From Lentisphaerota bacterium (GTDB lineage: Bacteria > Verrucomicrobiota > Lentisphaeria > Victivallales > Victivallaceae), in NCBI GenBank assembly GCA_015061745.1, contig SUWB01000010.1:1-64000 (forward strand): a stretch of 64,000 nucleotides of DNA, read 5' to 3'. Below are positions 46,877-56,486 of the stretch, piece after piece. The translations under genes and the position numbers were made by a program. The notes beneath the pieces are model-generated. The model searched no databases. It was not told where the DNA came from and was given only the letters and a program-made list of their open reading frames with translations. The stretch's first letter is position 1, and every line of letters starts with the position of its first letter.

Positions 46877-48550
46877 TTGGAAAACAGTGAAAGCTGGAAA
46901 CTCAGACTGCTTGGCCCTCTGGGAAAAGCCCTGGATCATTTTTGCTCCTGCCGTCTGACAGAAATTGACTTCGATGTTCTGCTTGAGCCTTTCCGTACGA
47001 AAAAAGGCCCTGAAGCAAAGGAAAATACTCTGCTCTGGGGAACCGTTGTCAGCGCAGGCATCACTGCCAATCACTTCATTTCAAATGAGATTCTTGACCG
47101 AAAACTGCGCAAAACCATTGCAGATATGCTGAAACTGCAGGAAAAAAACGGCTGTATTTCCGCTTGGCCTAAAAAGTGTCAGCTTCAGAATTGGGATGTG
47201 GCATCTCGCAGAAATCTGCTCAAAGCCCTGCTCAAGGCTTATACTTTTATGGGAAAAGATAAAGCAATCCGGCAATGCTGTGTCAATATGATGGATCACT
47301 TTATGACTCAGGTCGGAGAAGGAAAAAGATCCATCTTGCATTGCGGTATGGTGGGGGGATTGGATTCCTCTGCAATCCTTGATGCCGTTGTGGGCGTCTG
47401 GCAGATTTCCCGGCAGGAGCGTTTTCTTGCCTTTGCCCGTTATATCGCTTCAATGGGTTTTTCTCAGCAGCACAATGTGCTTGAGGCACTGCAAACAGGT
47501 CTTTCACCTTGCGAACTGGGCAACGGCAATGCCGTTTGGCTCAATGCCTGCTTTCAGGGATTGGCAGAACTTTCACTCATTGATGTTGATTTTTCGCCCC
47601 GCTGGAGAAAATACTGCAAGCTTTATTTCGATAAAATAGTTTCAGAAGAACTTTTCCTCACCGGCACGGGCGGCGGAGTCAGCCGGGACGGTTCATACTG
47701 GTGCAAAGGCGCACTTGCCCAGACAGCAGAAAGCTGCCGGGGCGGCAATTTCGGCAACAGTGCCGTCACATCTTCGTGCCTGAATTTCTTTGAAGCCTGT
47801 CACCGGGCTGTCCATTCATCATCCCCCGCCGCCTGGGCGGAGCGCACCCTTTACAATGCGCTTCTGGGAGCTTGGGAGCCGGAAACCTGTTCCTGGGGAT
47901 ATCTTGCTCCCGGGCCTCTGTCTGCAGAGTGTACAAAAACATACCTTTCTATGGAAAAGGGCGTGGATTTTTACAATTTCGCTGCCGCAGAAGGCCTTTT
48001 GCAAGCTCCCCTGCTGGCAGCAATGCCTTTAGAAGGAAACGGAATCCAACTCAATCTCTATGAGGATATGAATATTGAGCTTCCTTCAGGCTCCTTTGTA
48101 AAAGTACGGGGGAATCATCCTGTTTCAAACTTTGCCCAAATTACGATCAAGAGCCGTAACAAGTTCACCATTTCCCTGCGGATCCCCGAATATTGTACCG
48201 GAGTTTATTATGAGGACTGTCTGCTCAAAAGCCCTCAAAATTCTTACCTCACGATCAGCCGCAAATGGAGCCGCGATGAAACGTTGACTTTGAAATTTGA
48301 CCCCAAAGCCCGTGAAGTGGCACACCCCGGCAAAGAGCCCTTTACCGCTCTTATGCGGGGGCCCCTGGTTTTGACCGAAAGTTCTGCTGCCGAGGCCCCG
48401 GCGGAGTTTCTGAATAAACTTCAGTACAACAAACGGACTCTTATAGATTTCGCCTCAGCCGGCCGCCCGGGAAATAATTACGCGCCTTTCACAGTCTGGT
48501 TCCCCAAACAACTGCCTAAGTACCTTTACCACTACTTTGACTACGATTGA
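46877..48550 (+). CDS. GH127-like (DUF1680) glycoside hydrolase
   Basis: A 557-residue protein whose helical first half (for example LLKALLKAYTFMGKDKAIRQCC and ISRQERFLAFARYIASMG) forms a probable (alpha/alpha)6 barrel and whose second half is beta sandwich, with FTISLRIPEYC and ALMRGPLVLTE, the signature strands of DUF1680. Characterised GH127 members are beta-L-arabinofuranosidases with a zinc-cysteine site; such a site is not obvious here, so activity is uncertain. Translation starts at a TTG with AAAGGA nine bases upstream. Divergent from the glycosidase operon. Confidence 0.72.
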   Translation: MENSESWKLRLLGPLGKALDHFCSCRLTEIDFDVLLEPFRTKKGPEAKENTLLWGTVVSAGITANHFISNEILDRKLRKTIADMLKLQEKNGCISAWPKKCQLQNWDVASRRNLLKALLKAYTFMGKDKAIRQCCVNMMDHFMTQVGEGKRSILHCGMVGGLDSSAILDAVVGVWQISRQERFLAFARYIASMGFSQQHNVLEALQTGLSPCELGNGNAVWLNACFQGLAELSLIDVDFSPRWRKYCKLYFDKIVSEELFLTGTGGGVSRDGSYWCKGALAQTAESCRGGNFGNSAVTSSCLNFFEACHRAVHSSSPAAWAERTLYNALLGAWEPETCSWGYLAPGPLSAECTKTYLSMEKGVDFYNFAAAEGLLQAPLLAAMPLEGNGIQLNLYEDMNIELPSGSFVKVRGNHPVSNFAQITIKSRNKFTISLRIPEYCTGVYYEDCLLKSPQNSYLTISRKWSRDETLTLKFDPKAREVAHPGKEPFTALMRGPLVLTESSAAEAPAEFLNKLQYNKRTLIDFASAGRPGNNYAPFTVWFPKQLPKYLYHYFDYD

Positions 48551-48576
48551 TCAAAGTTGAAAAATCAACCTGAAAA

Positions 48577-48616
48577 AAAAGGCTGCTGCAATGTTTTATT
48601 CTTGCAGCAGCCTTTT
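48577..48616. terminator. Bidirectional terminator between the GH127-like and LysM genes
   Basis: AAAAGGCTGCTGCAA and TTGCAGCAGCCTTTT form a perfect 15-pair stem with a ten-base loop between convergent genes. Confidence 0.92.
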
Positions 48617-48630
48617 GTATTCCGCAAAAC

Positions 48631-49734
48631 TTACTTCTTGGGAACGTAAAGCATATCGTTGGGAGCCAGGGGCTCACTGGGGTTGAGCCGGGGATTGAGT
48701 TTGCAGAGGACTTCAATCGTCGTATTATGTTTGGCTGCAAAATCAGCCAGATCTTTGTATCCGGCAACCGAAACGAACTGAGTCGCAGATTCGACACTGA
48801 CTGTATCCGCAGGAGGCAGAACGTTGGCCGTTTCACCGTCCGCAACCGGAGCGGGAGCAGGAGCAGGAGCGGGAACAACGGAATCGACCGGAACGGGAGC
48901 GGGAGCAGGAGCGGGCGCAGGAGCAGGCGGCACAACAATGCTGTCGTCAGCAGCGGGCTTCACCTCTTTCTGCTGGGGCTGAACTTTCTTGGAAGCAGCT
49001 TTTTTGACAACATTCTTCTTCCGGGTATAACGGGCATCGGGGCCGGTGGGGATAACCAATTTCTGACCGATCTGCAGTCTGGTGGTTGCTTCATCACTCA
49101 GATTATTGGCAGCCTGCAAAGCCTTGGCACGGATACCGAACTTACGGGCGATCTTGGGAATATTGTCCCCTTTGACGATGGTATAGGTACCGTCGGCATT
49201 GAGTTTACCGGTGATCTTTTTACCGGTACGGGGGGCAGCTTTGCCTTTGGGAGCAGCTTTGGCACAACTTCCGCCGGGGATCACCAATTTTGAACCGGGA
49301 CGCAGGAAACGATCCTGAGCGGCAGTCCGGTTGTTGGCACTGCGCAAAGCGTTGACAGAGACGCCGTAACGACGGGCGATGCGGCCCAGCGTATCTCCGG
49401 GTTTGACCACATAAACACCGCCTTTAGCCACTTTTTTGCTCCGTTGGGGAGCGGCTTTTTTGCGGCGGGGAGTTTCATCTTCGATACCGCCATCAGCGAA
49501 CTCACCCTGCATAGGTTTGAAACGGGGAGTATCAGATACCGGGGTCTTCTCAACAGCTCTTTCCTGATGCTGGACGGGCCCCATAGGCTTCTGAACGGAA
49601 GACTGTTCCTTTTGGTCAAGGTCATCTTGGGGAACATCTCCTTTGAAACGCCGTTCCCCCATCACTTCAGTCGAGCAACCGGCCAGGAGTATCAATCCCG
49701 CCGCCATCAGCAGAGTCTTTGTTGTTTTGTTCAT
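48631..49734 (-). CDS. LysM-domain lipoprotein
   Basis: A 367-residue lipoprotein (signal peptide with lipobox LLAGC). Two clear LysM modules, about residues 107-153 (YVVKPGDTLGRIARRYGVS) and 183-230 (YTIVKGDNIPKIARKFGI), and a third degenerate one at the C-terminus (FVSVAGYKDLADFAAKHN) bind peptidoglycan glycans. A Pro/Ala repeat linker (about 265-300) separates them. No hydrolase domain is visible, so it probably tethers envelope layers or assists a partner enzyme. It follows the coaE-rho-DivIC cluster by about 120 bases. Confidence 0.88.
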   Translation of the reverse strand: MNKTTKTLLMAAGLILLAGCSTEVMGERRFKGDVPQDDLDQKEQSSVQKPMGPVQHQERAVEKTPVSDTPRFKPMQGEFADGGIEDETPRRKKAAPQRSKKVAKGGVYVVKPGDTLGRIARRYGVSVNALRSANNRTAAQDRFLRPGSKLVIPGGSCAKAAPKGKAAPRTGKKITGKLNADGTYTIVKGDNIPKIARKFGIRAKALQAANNLSDEATTRLQIGQKLVIPTGPDARYTRKKNVVKKAASKKVQPQQKEVKPAADDSIVVPPAPAPAPAPAPVPVDSVVPAPAPAPAPVADGETANVLPPADTVSVESATQFVSVAGYKDLADFAAKHNTTIEVLCKLNPRLNPSEPLAPNDMLYVPKK

Positions 49735-49855
49735 TTTTTCTCCCTACATATTAAATTGTTAGACCGCCCTTTATTTCGGACGGCAAGTACACTGTTTTGT
49801 TCCCGCAGATCTTAAGACCTGTCTCTTGCATAATATATTTGCGTTTTATTAAAAA

Positions 49856-50212
49856 TTAAAGCGTTTTTCCGGATTTTTTTGGTTTTTTTTCCATATTTTT
49901 TCCGGGCACGTTTTTTTGTACCGGATAAGTCATAACAATCTCGCCTTTTCTGACAAAATTGTACTTTTCCCGGGCGACTTTTTCAATCTCAGCAGGCGAA
50001 CTTTCCAACCGTTTGCGTCTCTCCAGCTGCTTCTGCCGTTCCAGTTTAGCAGCATCCAGCAATGCCCGCTGCTTGTCCTCCTCTGCGCGGACATTTCTGT
50101 AATTGCGCCAGGCAGGCAGGATCAGTACCGCCGTGGTGATGATCCACAACACCAGAAAAATCCCGAGGATAATATTCAGGATTCGCCCTCTGTTTTCCTG
50201 TCCTGCGCTCAT
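49856..50212 (-). CDS. DivIC/FtsB-like septum formation initiator
   Basis: A 118-residue single-pass membrane protein. A short cytoplasmic N-terminus is followed by a transmembrane helix (about residues 12-33), a charged coiled coil (about 35-75) and the family's terminal motif IEKVAREKYNFVRKGEIV. FtsB/DivIC proteins bridge FtsL and FtsQ in the divisome. The ATG shares one base with the rho stop (TGATG), giving tight coupling. The basic tail is Lys-rich. Confidence 0.85.
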   Translation of the reverse strand: MSAGQENRGRILNIILGIFLVLWIITTAVLILPAWRNYRNVRAEEDKQRALLDAAKLERQKQLERRKRLESSPAEIEKVAREKYNFVRKGEIVMTYPVQKNVPGKNMEKKPKKSGKTL

Positions 50213-52254
50213 CAGAAGTTATCCTTGACTGAAAAGAGGAATTCTACATTGGTTTTAAACTTCTTCAGATAGCTGAGCAGCACTTCAACGGCCTCACCGG
50301 AGGGCACATCGGTACATCCTTTGCGCAGCATCCACATTTTTTGCAGTTCCTCAGGGTGAACGAGCAATTCTTCCTTACGGGTTCCGGAAGCCTGCATATT
50401 GATAGCAGGATAGATCCGGCGGTCGGAAACGCTCCGGTCAAGATGAAGTTCCATATTACCGGTACCTTTGAATTCTTCAAAAATCACATCGTCCATACGG
50501 CTGCCGGTATCAATAAGGGCCGTGGCAATAATGGTCAAGCTGCCGTGTCCCTGAATGTTTCGTGCGGCTCCGAAAAAGTGTTTGGGTTTGTGAAGTGCGG
50601 CAGCATCCACACCGCCGGTAAGGATCTTGCCGCTGTGAGGCTGCAAGGTGTTGTAAGCCCGGGCCAGACGGGTGATACTGTCAAGCAGGATCACCACATC
50701 GTGACCGTATTCCACCTGACGTTTGGCCTTTTCGATGACCATTTCAGCCACCTGGGCGTGACGTTCCGGGGGTTCATCAAAGGTTGAACTGACCACTTCG
50801 CAGTCAATGACCCGCTTCATATCGGTCACTTCTTCGGGGCGTTCGTCGATGAGCAGAATAATAAGCTGGACTTCCGGATTATTCTTTCTGATGCTCTGAG
50901 CCACCTTTTGCAGAAGAACTGTCTTACCGGTACGGGGAGGAGCAACGATCAATCCGCGCTGTCCTTTGCCGATGGGGGTAACAAGATCCACCACACGGGT
51001 GGAGTATTCCGTGGGAGAATTTTCAAGGATCAGTCTTTCAGTAGGGAAATAGGGTTCCAGACTGGTAAAGGGGATAATATTCTTTTTGCGTTCGGGGACA
51101 TCGTTATTAATGGTTTCCACCTTGAGCATTGCGAAATAGCGTTCTTTTTCCCGGGGGGTGCGGATCTGTCCTGTTACATAGTCACCGGTTTTGAGCGCAA
51201 AGCGTTTCACCTGAGAGGTGCTGACATAGATATCTTCGGAGCTTGGCATATAGCTGTACTCGGGTGAACGCAGGAATCCGAAACCTTCCGGGAGCACTTC
51301 CAGATATCCGCTGCCGTACATCAGACCGTTTTTCTCGGCATTGGCACGCAGGATCTCAAAGATCAGTGCAGACTTTTCCAAAGCACCGATACCTTCGATA
51401 CCCAGTTCAGTTCCCATAGCGGTCAATTCATCCATTGATTTGCCCTGGAGTTCTGCAATATCCAGACTGGGAGCAGTAGGATCGCGGATAATAGATTCCG
51501 GGGCCACGTCACGGTATTCCCGGTAATCGCCTCTTTCTCCGGTCCGTTCCTGCCGGTTGCCTTCCCGTTCCATACGGTATTCATTCCGTTCCCGGGCATC
51601 CCGGTAATCCCGGTAATCCTGCCTGTCATAACGCTCACCGCGTTCAAAGCGTTCCCGGTCATTCCGGTCATTATTCCGGGATTTTTTATGATCATTGTTC
51701 CGGGACTTCTTGCGATCGCGGAACGTTTCACCGGAACGGCTGCTGCCGTTACCGTTATTGTTGTTATTATTGTTGTTGTTATTGTTATTATTACGCCGTT
51801 CTTCCTGCTGGGGAGCAGCATCGTGATTTTTTCTTTCGCCTTCCTCTCTTTCGGGGGCAAAAACCTCCACACCGGCGGGAGGGGGCGGCATAGGAGGAAG
51901 CGGCGCATCTCCCGGAACTGCGGGAGCAGAACTCAAGGGTTGTTTACCGGACTCCTGAGCAGTTTCTTGTTCCCCGGCAGACACTTCAGCAGCAACGGGG
52001 GATTTTTCTTCAGCTTGTTTTCCGGCAGGATTTTCCGCAACAGGCTTTGCAGCAGCACTTTTTCTGGGCTTTCTCACCTTGGGAGCAGGAGCCTCATCCG
52101 GGGCGGCTGGAGCTGCGGCGGCATCAGCAGCGGGAGAGTGATTTTGTTCCGGACGGGGATTTTTCGGGGGACGGCCCCGCCTTTTGGGAGCGGCAGGGGC
52201 TGCGGCTTCTTCTGCGGGGAGAAGATCTTTTTTTTCGCTGTTGTCGTTGCTCAT
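50212..52254 (-). CDS. rho: Transcription termination factor Rho with long disordered N-terminus
   Basis: A hexameric RNA helicase that ends transcription. Residues about 255-680 are a full Rho: the N-terminal RNA-binding part with [16 protein letters not shown], Walker [15 protein letters not shown], Walker [30 protein letters not shown] (Q/R-loop region) and [21 protein letters not shown]. The first 250 residues are an Ala/Pro-rich stretch, a run of 13 Asn and an Arg/Asp/Glu-rich tract, making 680 residues against 419 in E. coli. The ATG at 52254 has AAGGAG eight bases upstream. Confidence 0.96.
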   Translation of the reverse strand: MSNDNSEKKDLLPAEEAAAPAAPKRRGRPPKNPRPEQNHSPAADAAAAPAAPDEAPAPKVRKPRKSAAAKPVAENPAGKQAEEKSPVAAEVSAGEQETAQESGKQPLSSAPAVPGDAPLPPMPPPPAGVEVFAPEREEGERKNHDAAPQQEERRNNNNNNNNNNNNNGNGSSRSGETFRDRKKSRNNDHKKSRNNDRNDRERFERGERYDRQDYRDYRDARERNEYRMEREGNRQERTGERGDYREYRDVAPESIIRDPTAPSLDIAELQGKSMDELTAMGTELGIEGIGALEKSALIFEILRANAEKNGLMYGSGYLEVLPEGFGFLRSPEYSYMPSSEDIYVSTSQVKRFALKTGDYVTGQIRTPREKERYFAMLKVETINNDVPERKKNIIPFTSLEPYFPTERLILENSPTEYSTRVVDLVTPIGKGQRGLIVAPPRTGKTVLLQKVAQSIRKNNPEVQLIILLIDERPEEVTDMKRVIDCEVVSSTFDEPPERHAQVAEMVIEKAKRQVEYGHDVVILLDSITRLARAYNTLQPHSGKILTGGVDAAALHKPKHFFGAARNIQGHGSLTIIATALIDTGSRMDDVIFEEFKGTGNMELHLDRSVSDRRIYPAINMQASGTRKEELLVHPEELQKMWMLRKGCTDVPSGEAVEVLLSYLKKFKTNVEFLFSVKDNF

Positions 52255-52841
52255 ATACAAAACTCCTTGATAAAATCGTCGATCTGGCGGTAAAGAAATC
52301 CGGGGCCGCCGTTATTTATAAAAGCGATATCAGCTGCTTCAAGTTTTTTATCTGCCGACCACTGCCGTGCTTCACGGGCGATGATCTCTTCCTCAGTAAA
52401 ATTGCGATAGAGGCGCAATCTTTCGTGTCTGAGTTCTCTGCTGCACCAGACCACTGCGGTACGGTCAAAGTATTTTTCACAGCCGCACTCAAAAAGCAGC
52501 GGAACCTCGCAAAGCATATTGACCTGCTCCCGGCGGGCCCGGGCAATGCCGGATTCCATTTCTGCAAACAGAGCCGGATAAAGCAGTTCCGTCAGTTTTT
52601 TCAGTTCTGTTTCTGAGTTGAACACTTTAGCGGCCAACATCTTGCGGTCAATTGTCCCGTCACTTGCAAAACATTCACTGCCCCAGTTGCTGCAAACTGC
52701 TTTTCCCAAAGGGGCATCAATATGTGCATAAAGAGTATGACAGGTGCGGTCAGCATCAAAAAGACGCCATCCCTGTTTGACAAAATGCCCGCAGGCAGTA
52801 CTTTTTCCGCAGCCGATAGCTCCGGTAATGCCGAGAATCAT
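52251..52841 (-). CDS. coaE: Dephospho-CoA kinase
   Basis: Phosphorylates the 3'-hydroxyl of dephospho-CoA, the last step of coenzyme A synthesis. The 196-residue product opens with [14 protein letters not shown] (P-loop) and has [26 protein letters not shown] (compare the family's PLLFE) and [16 protein letters not shown]. The ATG at 52841 gives the usual N-terminus; a TTG at 52850 would add three residues. Its stop overlaps the rho ATG by four bases, so coaE-rho-DivIC is one operon. Confidence 0.95.
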   Translation of the reverse strand: MILGITGAIGCGKSTACGHFVKQGWRLFDADRTCHTLYAHIDAPLGKAVCSNWGSECFASDGTIDRKMLAAKVFNSETELKKLTELLYPALFAEMESGIARARREQVNMLCEVPLLFECGCEKYFDRTAVVWCSRELRHERLRLYRNFTEEEIIAREARQWSADKKLEAADIAFINNGGPGFLYRQIDDFIKEFCI

Positions 52842-53364
52842 AAAACTCAAAAAACTCCGGTAAGATTTTTATTTTCCGCAGTAAAGGACCTTCTTCACAA
52901 AGGATATTTATGCGGTATTGTTTGATTTCAGCCGGTTTTCTCAGAAAAAATCATCCGGAAACACAAAACTTTACAGAAAATTTTTCCGTAGAACCGGTAA
53001 GACAAGCCCTCAAAAAGCGAAAAATCATCTCAACGTATGATCCTGGGAAAAAAATATCTTCCAACGGAACAAAACAGCTTTTTTCAAAAAAATACAGCAT
53101 CATCCTGTCAGAGAATGGGAAACCGTTATTTTTCAGCTGAGGTACACATAAAAAGTTTTCTGTATCTGTACATATCAACTTTTCAGACGTTGAGCACTCC
53201 CGCCACACAGCATCGGCATCCGGTGTTTTTTGGACAAAAGGGAGGCCATTCGCATTATTTTGGAATCTTTTTGCGGTCTTTTATATAAAATAACTTGATT
53301 TTTTGATTTTTCAAGTGCATTTTATATTTTTGTAACAAAAAAGAACAGGAAAGGGTCCCAAGAT
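52842..53364. other. 523-base AT-rich intergenic region without a supported gene
   Basis: Divergent spacer between coaE and the Nudix gene. Short open frames on both strands have AT-rich, non-matching codon use and no ribosome site, so I do not call them. No tRNA, repeat or clear promoter pair could be seen, although TTGATT runs near 53294-53308 and TATATT near 53324 suggest a Nudix promoter with poor spacing. Confidence 0.5.
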
Positions 53365-53925
53365 ATGGAAGCAGTGATCGACAAGATAACACGGGTTGCC
53401 GGAGGCAAATTTTTGCAAATGGAAATCATTGAATTTACCGATGCCCGGGGAATCAAACGGAAATGGGAAGCGGTCAGCCGTACCTCTGCTGCCGGAGCGG
53501 CACTGATCATTCCCCGGATCGTCCCTGATGACCTTTTTGTTCTGGTTCGCCAATTCCGTCCTCCGGCGGGAAAAATGGTGTTGGAATTTCCGGCAGGCCT
53601 GATAGATCCCGGTGAAGATGCCGCAACAGCCGCTGTCCGTGAACTCAGCGAAGAAACCGGTTACAAAGGGCGTGTTGTTTCCTGTCTGCCCCCGGGCAAC
53701 AGTTCCCCCGGTATGTCGGGCGAAACCGTCACCCTCGTAACAATGGAAATCGACGGCAATTACTACAAAGATCACGCCCCGGTCGCTCATCCTGAAGAAA
53801 ACGAATCCATTGAAGTCTTTACAGTTCCCCGCAAGGAACTCAAGGATTTTATCGCAGCCCAGCGGGAACAGGGGGTGGGGATCGACGCAAAACTCCAAAC
53901 ATTTGCTCTGGCTTTGGATTTTTAA
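53365..53925 (+). CDS. Nudix hydrolase, ADP-ribose pyrophosphatase-like
   Basis: A 186-residue Nudix enzyme. The Nudix box is complete: GLIDPGEDAATAAVRELSEE followed by TGY, with the REL..EE metal residues. The upstream LVRQFRPPAGKMVLEFPAG is typical of ADP-sugar pyrophosphatases (NudF-like). It likely hydrolyses ADP-ribose or a related nucleotide sugar. GGAAAGGG precedes the start. CE15, GHL10 and asnB genes follow at 30, 26 and 0 bases, so it may open that operon. Confidence 0.9.
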   Translation: MEAVIDKITRVAGGKFLQMEIIEFTDARGIKRKWEAVSRTSAAGAALIIPRIVPDDLFVLVRQFRPPAGKMVLEFPAGLIDPGEDAATAAVRELSEETGYKGRVVSCLPPGNSSPGMSGETVTLVTMEIDGNYYKDHAPVAHPEENESIEVFTVPRKELKDFIAAQREQGVGIDAKLQTFALALDF

Positions 53926-53955
53926 CACTGCTCCCTTTTTTCGAGGAAATAAAAA

Positions 53956-55176
53956 ATGTACAGACAGCAAATTCCCTGGCAAGTCAATTACGATGAATCT
54001 CAAGTTCCCCCTTTCTCTCTGCCTGAGGTTCTGCGTACCGTTGACGGAGTTCCCATAGATTCTGTTGCCCAATGGGAAGCCAACAGACCGGCATTGCTGG
54101 AACTTTTCCGCAAGGAGATGTACGGGCGCAGACTTCCTCTGCCGGACAGTACGCAGTACAAACTTCTTTCTGAAAAGAAAGATGCTCTTGACGGAACTGC
54201 CATTATGCAGCAGATCGAAATGACTTTTTCTATGGATAACGGCAAAAGTCATAAAGCCATTATGCTGCTTTTCATTCCTGCAGCTGCCCGGAAACCGGTT
54301 CCGGTCTTCACCGGCTTGACCTTTAACGGCAATCACGTTGTCTGCAATGATCCGGATATCCTTGTAACAGGGAGCGTGGGAGCAGAGTTCCGGGACTTTG
54401 ACCGGACTTACGGCTCTCAAGCAAGAAGATTCCCCCTCAAAAGGATTATGGAACGCTCTTTTGCGGTGGCGGTCTGCTCCTATCACGATTTTTTCCCGGA
54501 CGATTACAGAGGGTGGGAAAAAAGTATTCTGCCTCTCTTTCTTTCAACAGAGGAACTCCGTCCCCGGGGCAAAGATATTTCCGCTATCGCCGTCTGGGCC
54601 TGGGGACTTTCACGGATGCTGGATTGCCTGGAAACAAATCCCCTGATCGATGCAGAGAAAGGGGCGGTTTTCGGACATTCCCGGCTGGGAAAAACAGCTC
54701 TCTGGGCGGGAGCGGAAGATACCCGTTTCAAACTGGTCTGCGTTAATGATTCCGGCTGCGGGGGAGCAGCTCCCAGCAGAAGACTTTTCGGAGAAACTCT
54801 TTTCAGTATGTGTGCCAAAGAAAATGGTTTCGGCAACTACTGGTTCACCCATACAGTCAAAGATATCTGTGCAGTTCCTGAAAAACTTTCTGTGGATCAG
54901 CACCAGCTCATTGCCCTGATCGCCCCCCGGGCGGTGGCAGTCCACAGTGCCACCCTTGACCGCTGGGCCGATCCCAGAGGAGAATACCTTTCCTTCTGGC
55001 ACGCAGCACCGGTCTACAAACTTTACGGCAAAAAGACAGTACTCAATGCAACGCCCCCGCCGCCGGAAACCCCTGTGGGCACAGATATGAGCTATTTTCT
55101 GCGGCAGGGGCGTCACGATATGCTTCTGTCTGACTGGGAGTGCTATATGGATGCCTTTGATGCCGCAGTAAAATAA
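53956..55176 (+). CDS. CE15-like glucuronoyl esterase
   Basis: A 406-residue alpha/beta hydrolase. GHSRLGKTALWAGAEDTRF is the nucleophile elbow (Ser about residue 240; CE15 has GxSRxGK), with NDSGCGGAAPSRRLFGETL after it, HQLIALIAPRAVAVHSATLDRWADPRGEY and a terminal His in RQGRHDM. CE15 enzymes cut the ester between glucuronic acid of xylan and lignin alcohols. No signal peptide is visible, which is odd for an enzyme acting on plant wall; a small imported ester may be the substrate. Confidence 0.82.
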   Translation: MYRQQIPWQVNYDESQVPPFSLPEVLRTVDGVPIDSVAQWEANRPALLELFRKEMYGRRLPLPDSTQYKLLSEKKDALDGTAIMQQIEMTFSMDNGKSHKAIMLLFIPAAARKPVPVFTGLTFNGNHVVCNDPDILVTGSVGAEFRDFDRTYGSQARRFPLKRIMERSFAVAVCSYHDFFPDDYRGWEKSILPLFLSTEELRPRGKDISAIAVWAWGLSRMLDCLETNPLIDAEKGAVFGHSRLGKTALWAGAEDTRFKLVCVNDSGCGGAAPSRRLFGETLFSMCAKENGFGNYWFTHTVKDICAVPEKLSVDQHQLIALIAPRAVAVHSATLDRWADPRGEYLSFWHAAPVYKLYGKKTVLNATPPPPETPVGTDMSYFLRQGRHDMLLSDWECYMDAFDAAVK

Positions 55177-55202
55177 CCTTTTTCATCAGGAGAAATCATC
55201 TT

Positions 55203-56486
55203 TTGAACACATCTAAAACCGTTCTTTTTCTTTTGGCACTTGCGGGAGTCCTCACCCTTTCAGGGGAAATCCTGAAAAACCGCAAAGGCATTCCTGTGCC
55301 CTATGCCGGGATCTATTCCAATACCCCCGTCAATCTGCCGCAGCTCCATTTCCGCCGGGTGCAGATGCGCGCGGTATGGTGCGCCGTGGTCAACAATCTG
55401 GACTTTCCCCGCTGTACCAATGAAAAACAGTTCAAAAGAAATTTTGCAGCTGTCATTGCCCAGTTACGCCGCCACAACTGCAATGTATTGTTCTTTCAAG
55501 TCCGTGCCAATGGAGATGCGGTCTATCTTTCCCGTTACAATCCTTTCAGTGCCTGGATCAGCGGCCGTGCGGGAACACCCCTGGGAAATTTCGATCCCCT
55601 GCCCTATATGGTCCGTGAATGCCGCCGCAACGGCATCGAATTTCACGCTTGGCTCAATCCCTACCGGATCACCGGTTCGACTTCTCTGAGCAAACAAAAA
55701 TATCTGAATACCCTCCCCGCACGCCATTTGGCCCGGCTGCGCCCCGATCTGGTACTGGCAAGCCGCAACCGGAACGGTACCTGGGCTCTGCAATACGATC
55801 CCGGACGCCCGGAGGTCATCAATCATATTCTCAACACGGTCAATGAAATCATTTCCAGAGCTCCGGTATCGGCCATTTGTTTTGACGATTACTTCTATCC
55901 TTACACCCCCTTACAGCCTGGTACTGACCGCAGAAGTTTTCTGCACTATAACCCCAAAGGTCTTTCTCTTGCCGACTGGCGGCGCGAAAATGTAAACAGC
56001 CTCATCGCCGCAGTTTCCCGTCTGTGCCGTTCCCGGCGTGTCCGTTTCGGTGTGAGTCCTTTCGGGATCTGGGCCAATGCCAAAAACATAAAAGGCGGTT
56101 CCCTGACAGGAGGAATGCAAGCCAGGGAGGATATTTTTGCAGATACACTTCTCTGGGTACGCCGGGGATATCTGGATTATATCATTCCTCAAATCTACTG
56201 GAACTTTGCTCACCCCAAAGCAGCCTACGCAGCTCTTACCGACTGGTGGGTCAGAGTTGCCCGGCGTTATCCGGGAACAGAACTGTACATCGGCCACGGC
56301 CTTTATAATATCAGCAGTACAGAGCTGTACAATCAGCTGCGTTACAACTCTGTGCATCCGGAAATCCGCGGAGAAGCTTTGTACTCTCTGCGTCATTTGA
56401 GGAACGGCAAACTCAGCACGACGATCCGGCATTGCTGGCCTGCGGCGGTTCCTTCAAGGCAATTCAGAACAGCGGAGGAAAATTAA
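55203..56486 (+). CDS. GHL10-like (DUF187) family 10 glycosylhydrolase, secreted
   Basis: A 427-residue protein with a signal peptide (about residues 1-20). RAVWCAVVNNLDFPRC, NCNVLFFQVRANGDAVYLSRYNPF, IEFHAWLNPYRI and AICFDDYFYPYT (the acidic pair at a strand end) mark the GHL10/DUF187 barrel, relatives of which cleave denuded peptidoglycan or other glycans. GVSPFGIWAN and DYIIPQIYWNF complete the barrel. Translation starts at a TTG with CAGGAG upstream. Adjacent to asnB with no gap. Confidence 0.85.
   Translation: MNTSKTVLFLLALAGVLTLSGEILKNRKGIPVPYAGIYSNTPVNLPQLHFRRVQMRAVWCAVVNNLDFPRCTNEKQFKRNFAAVIAQLRRHNCNVLFFQVRANGDAVYLSRYNPFSAWISGRAGTPLGNFDPLPYMVRECRRNGIEFHAWLNPYRITGSTSLSKQKYLNTLPARHLARLRPDLVLASRNRNGTWALQYDPGRPEVINHILNTVNEIISRAPVSAICFDDYFYPYTPLQPGTDRRSFLHYNPKGLSLADWRRENVNSLIAAVSRLCRSRRVRFGVSPFGIWANAKNIKGGSLTGGMQAREDIFADTLLWVRRGYLDYIIPQIYWNFAHPKAAYAALTDWWVRVARRYPGTELYIGHGLYNISSTELYNQLRYNSVHPEIRGEALYSLRHLRNGKLSTTIRHCWPAAVPSRQFRTAEEN

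Noticed and set aside
51748-51797. Trinucleotide-like tract as a possible microsatellite switch or CRISPR-like repeat
   Set aside because: It is in frame and encodes the Asn run of Rho; there are no spacers, and the frame is intact.
52910-53208. Open frames of 76 and 85 codons in the coaE-Nudix gap
   Set aside because: AT-rich composition, no ribosome site and overlapping frames on both strands; no recognisable protein pattern.
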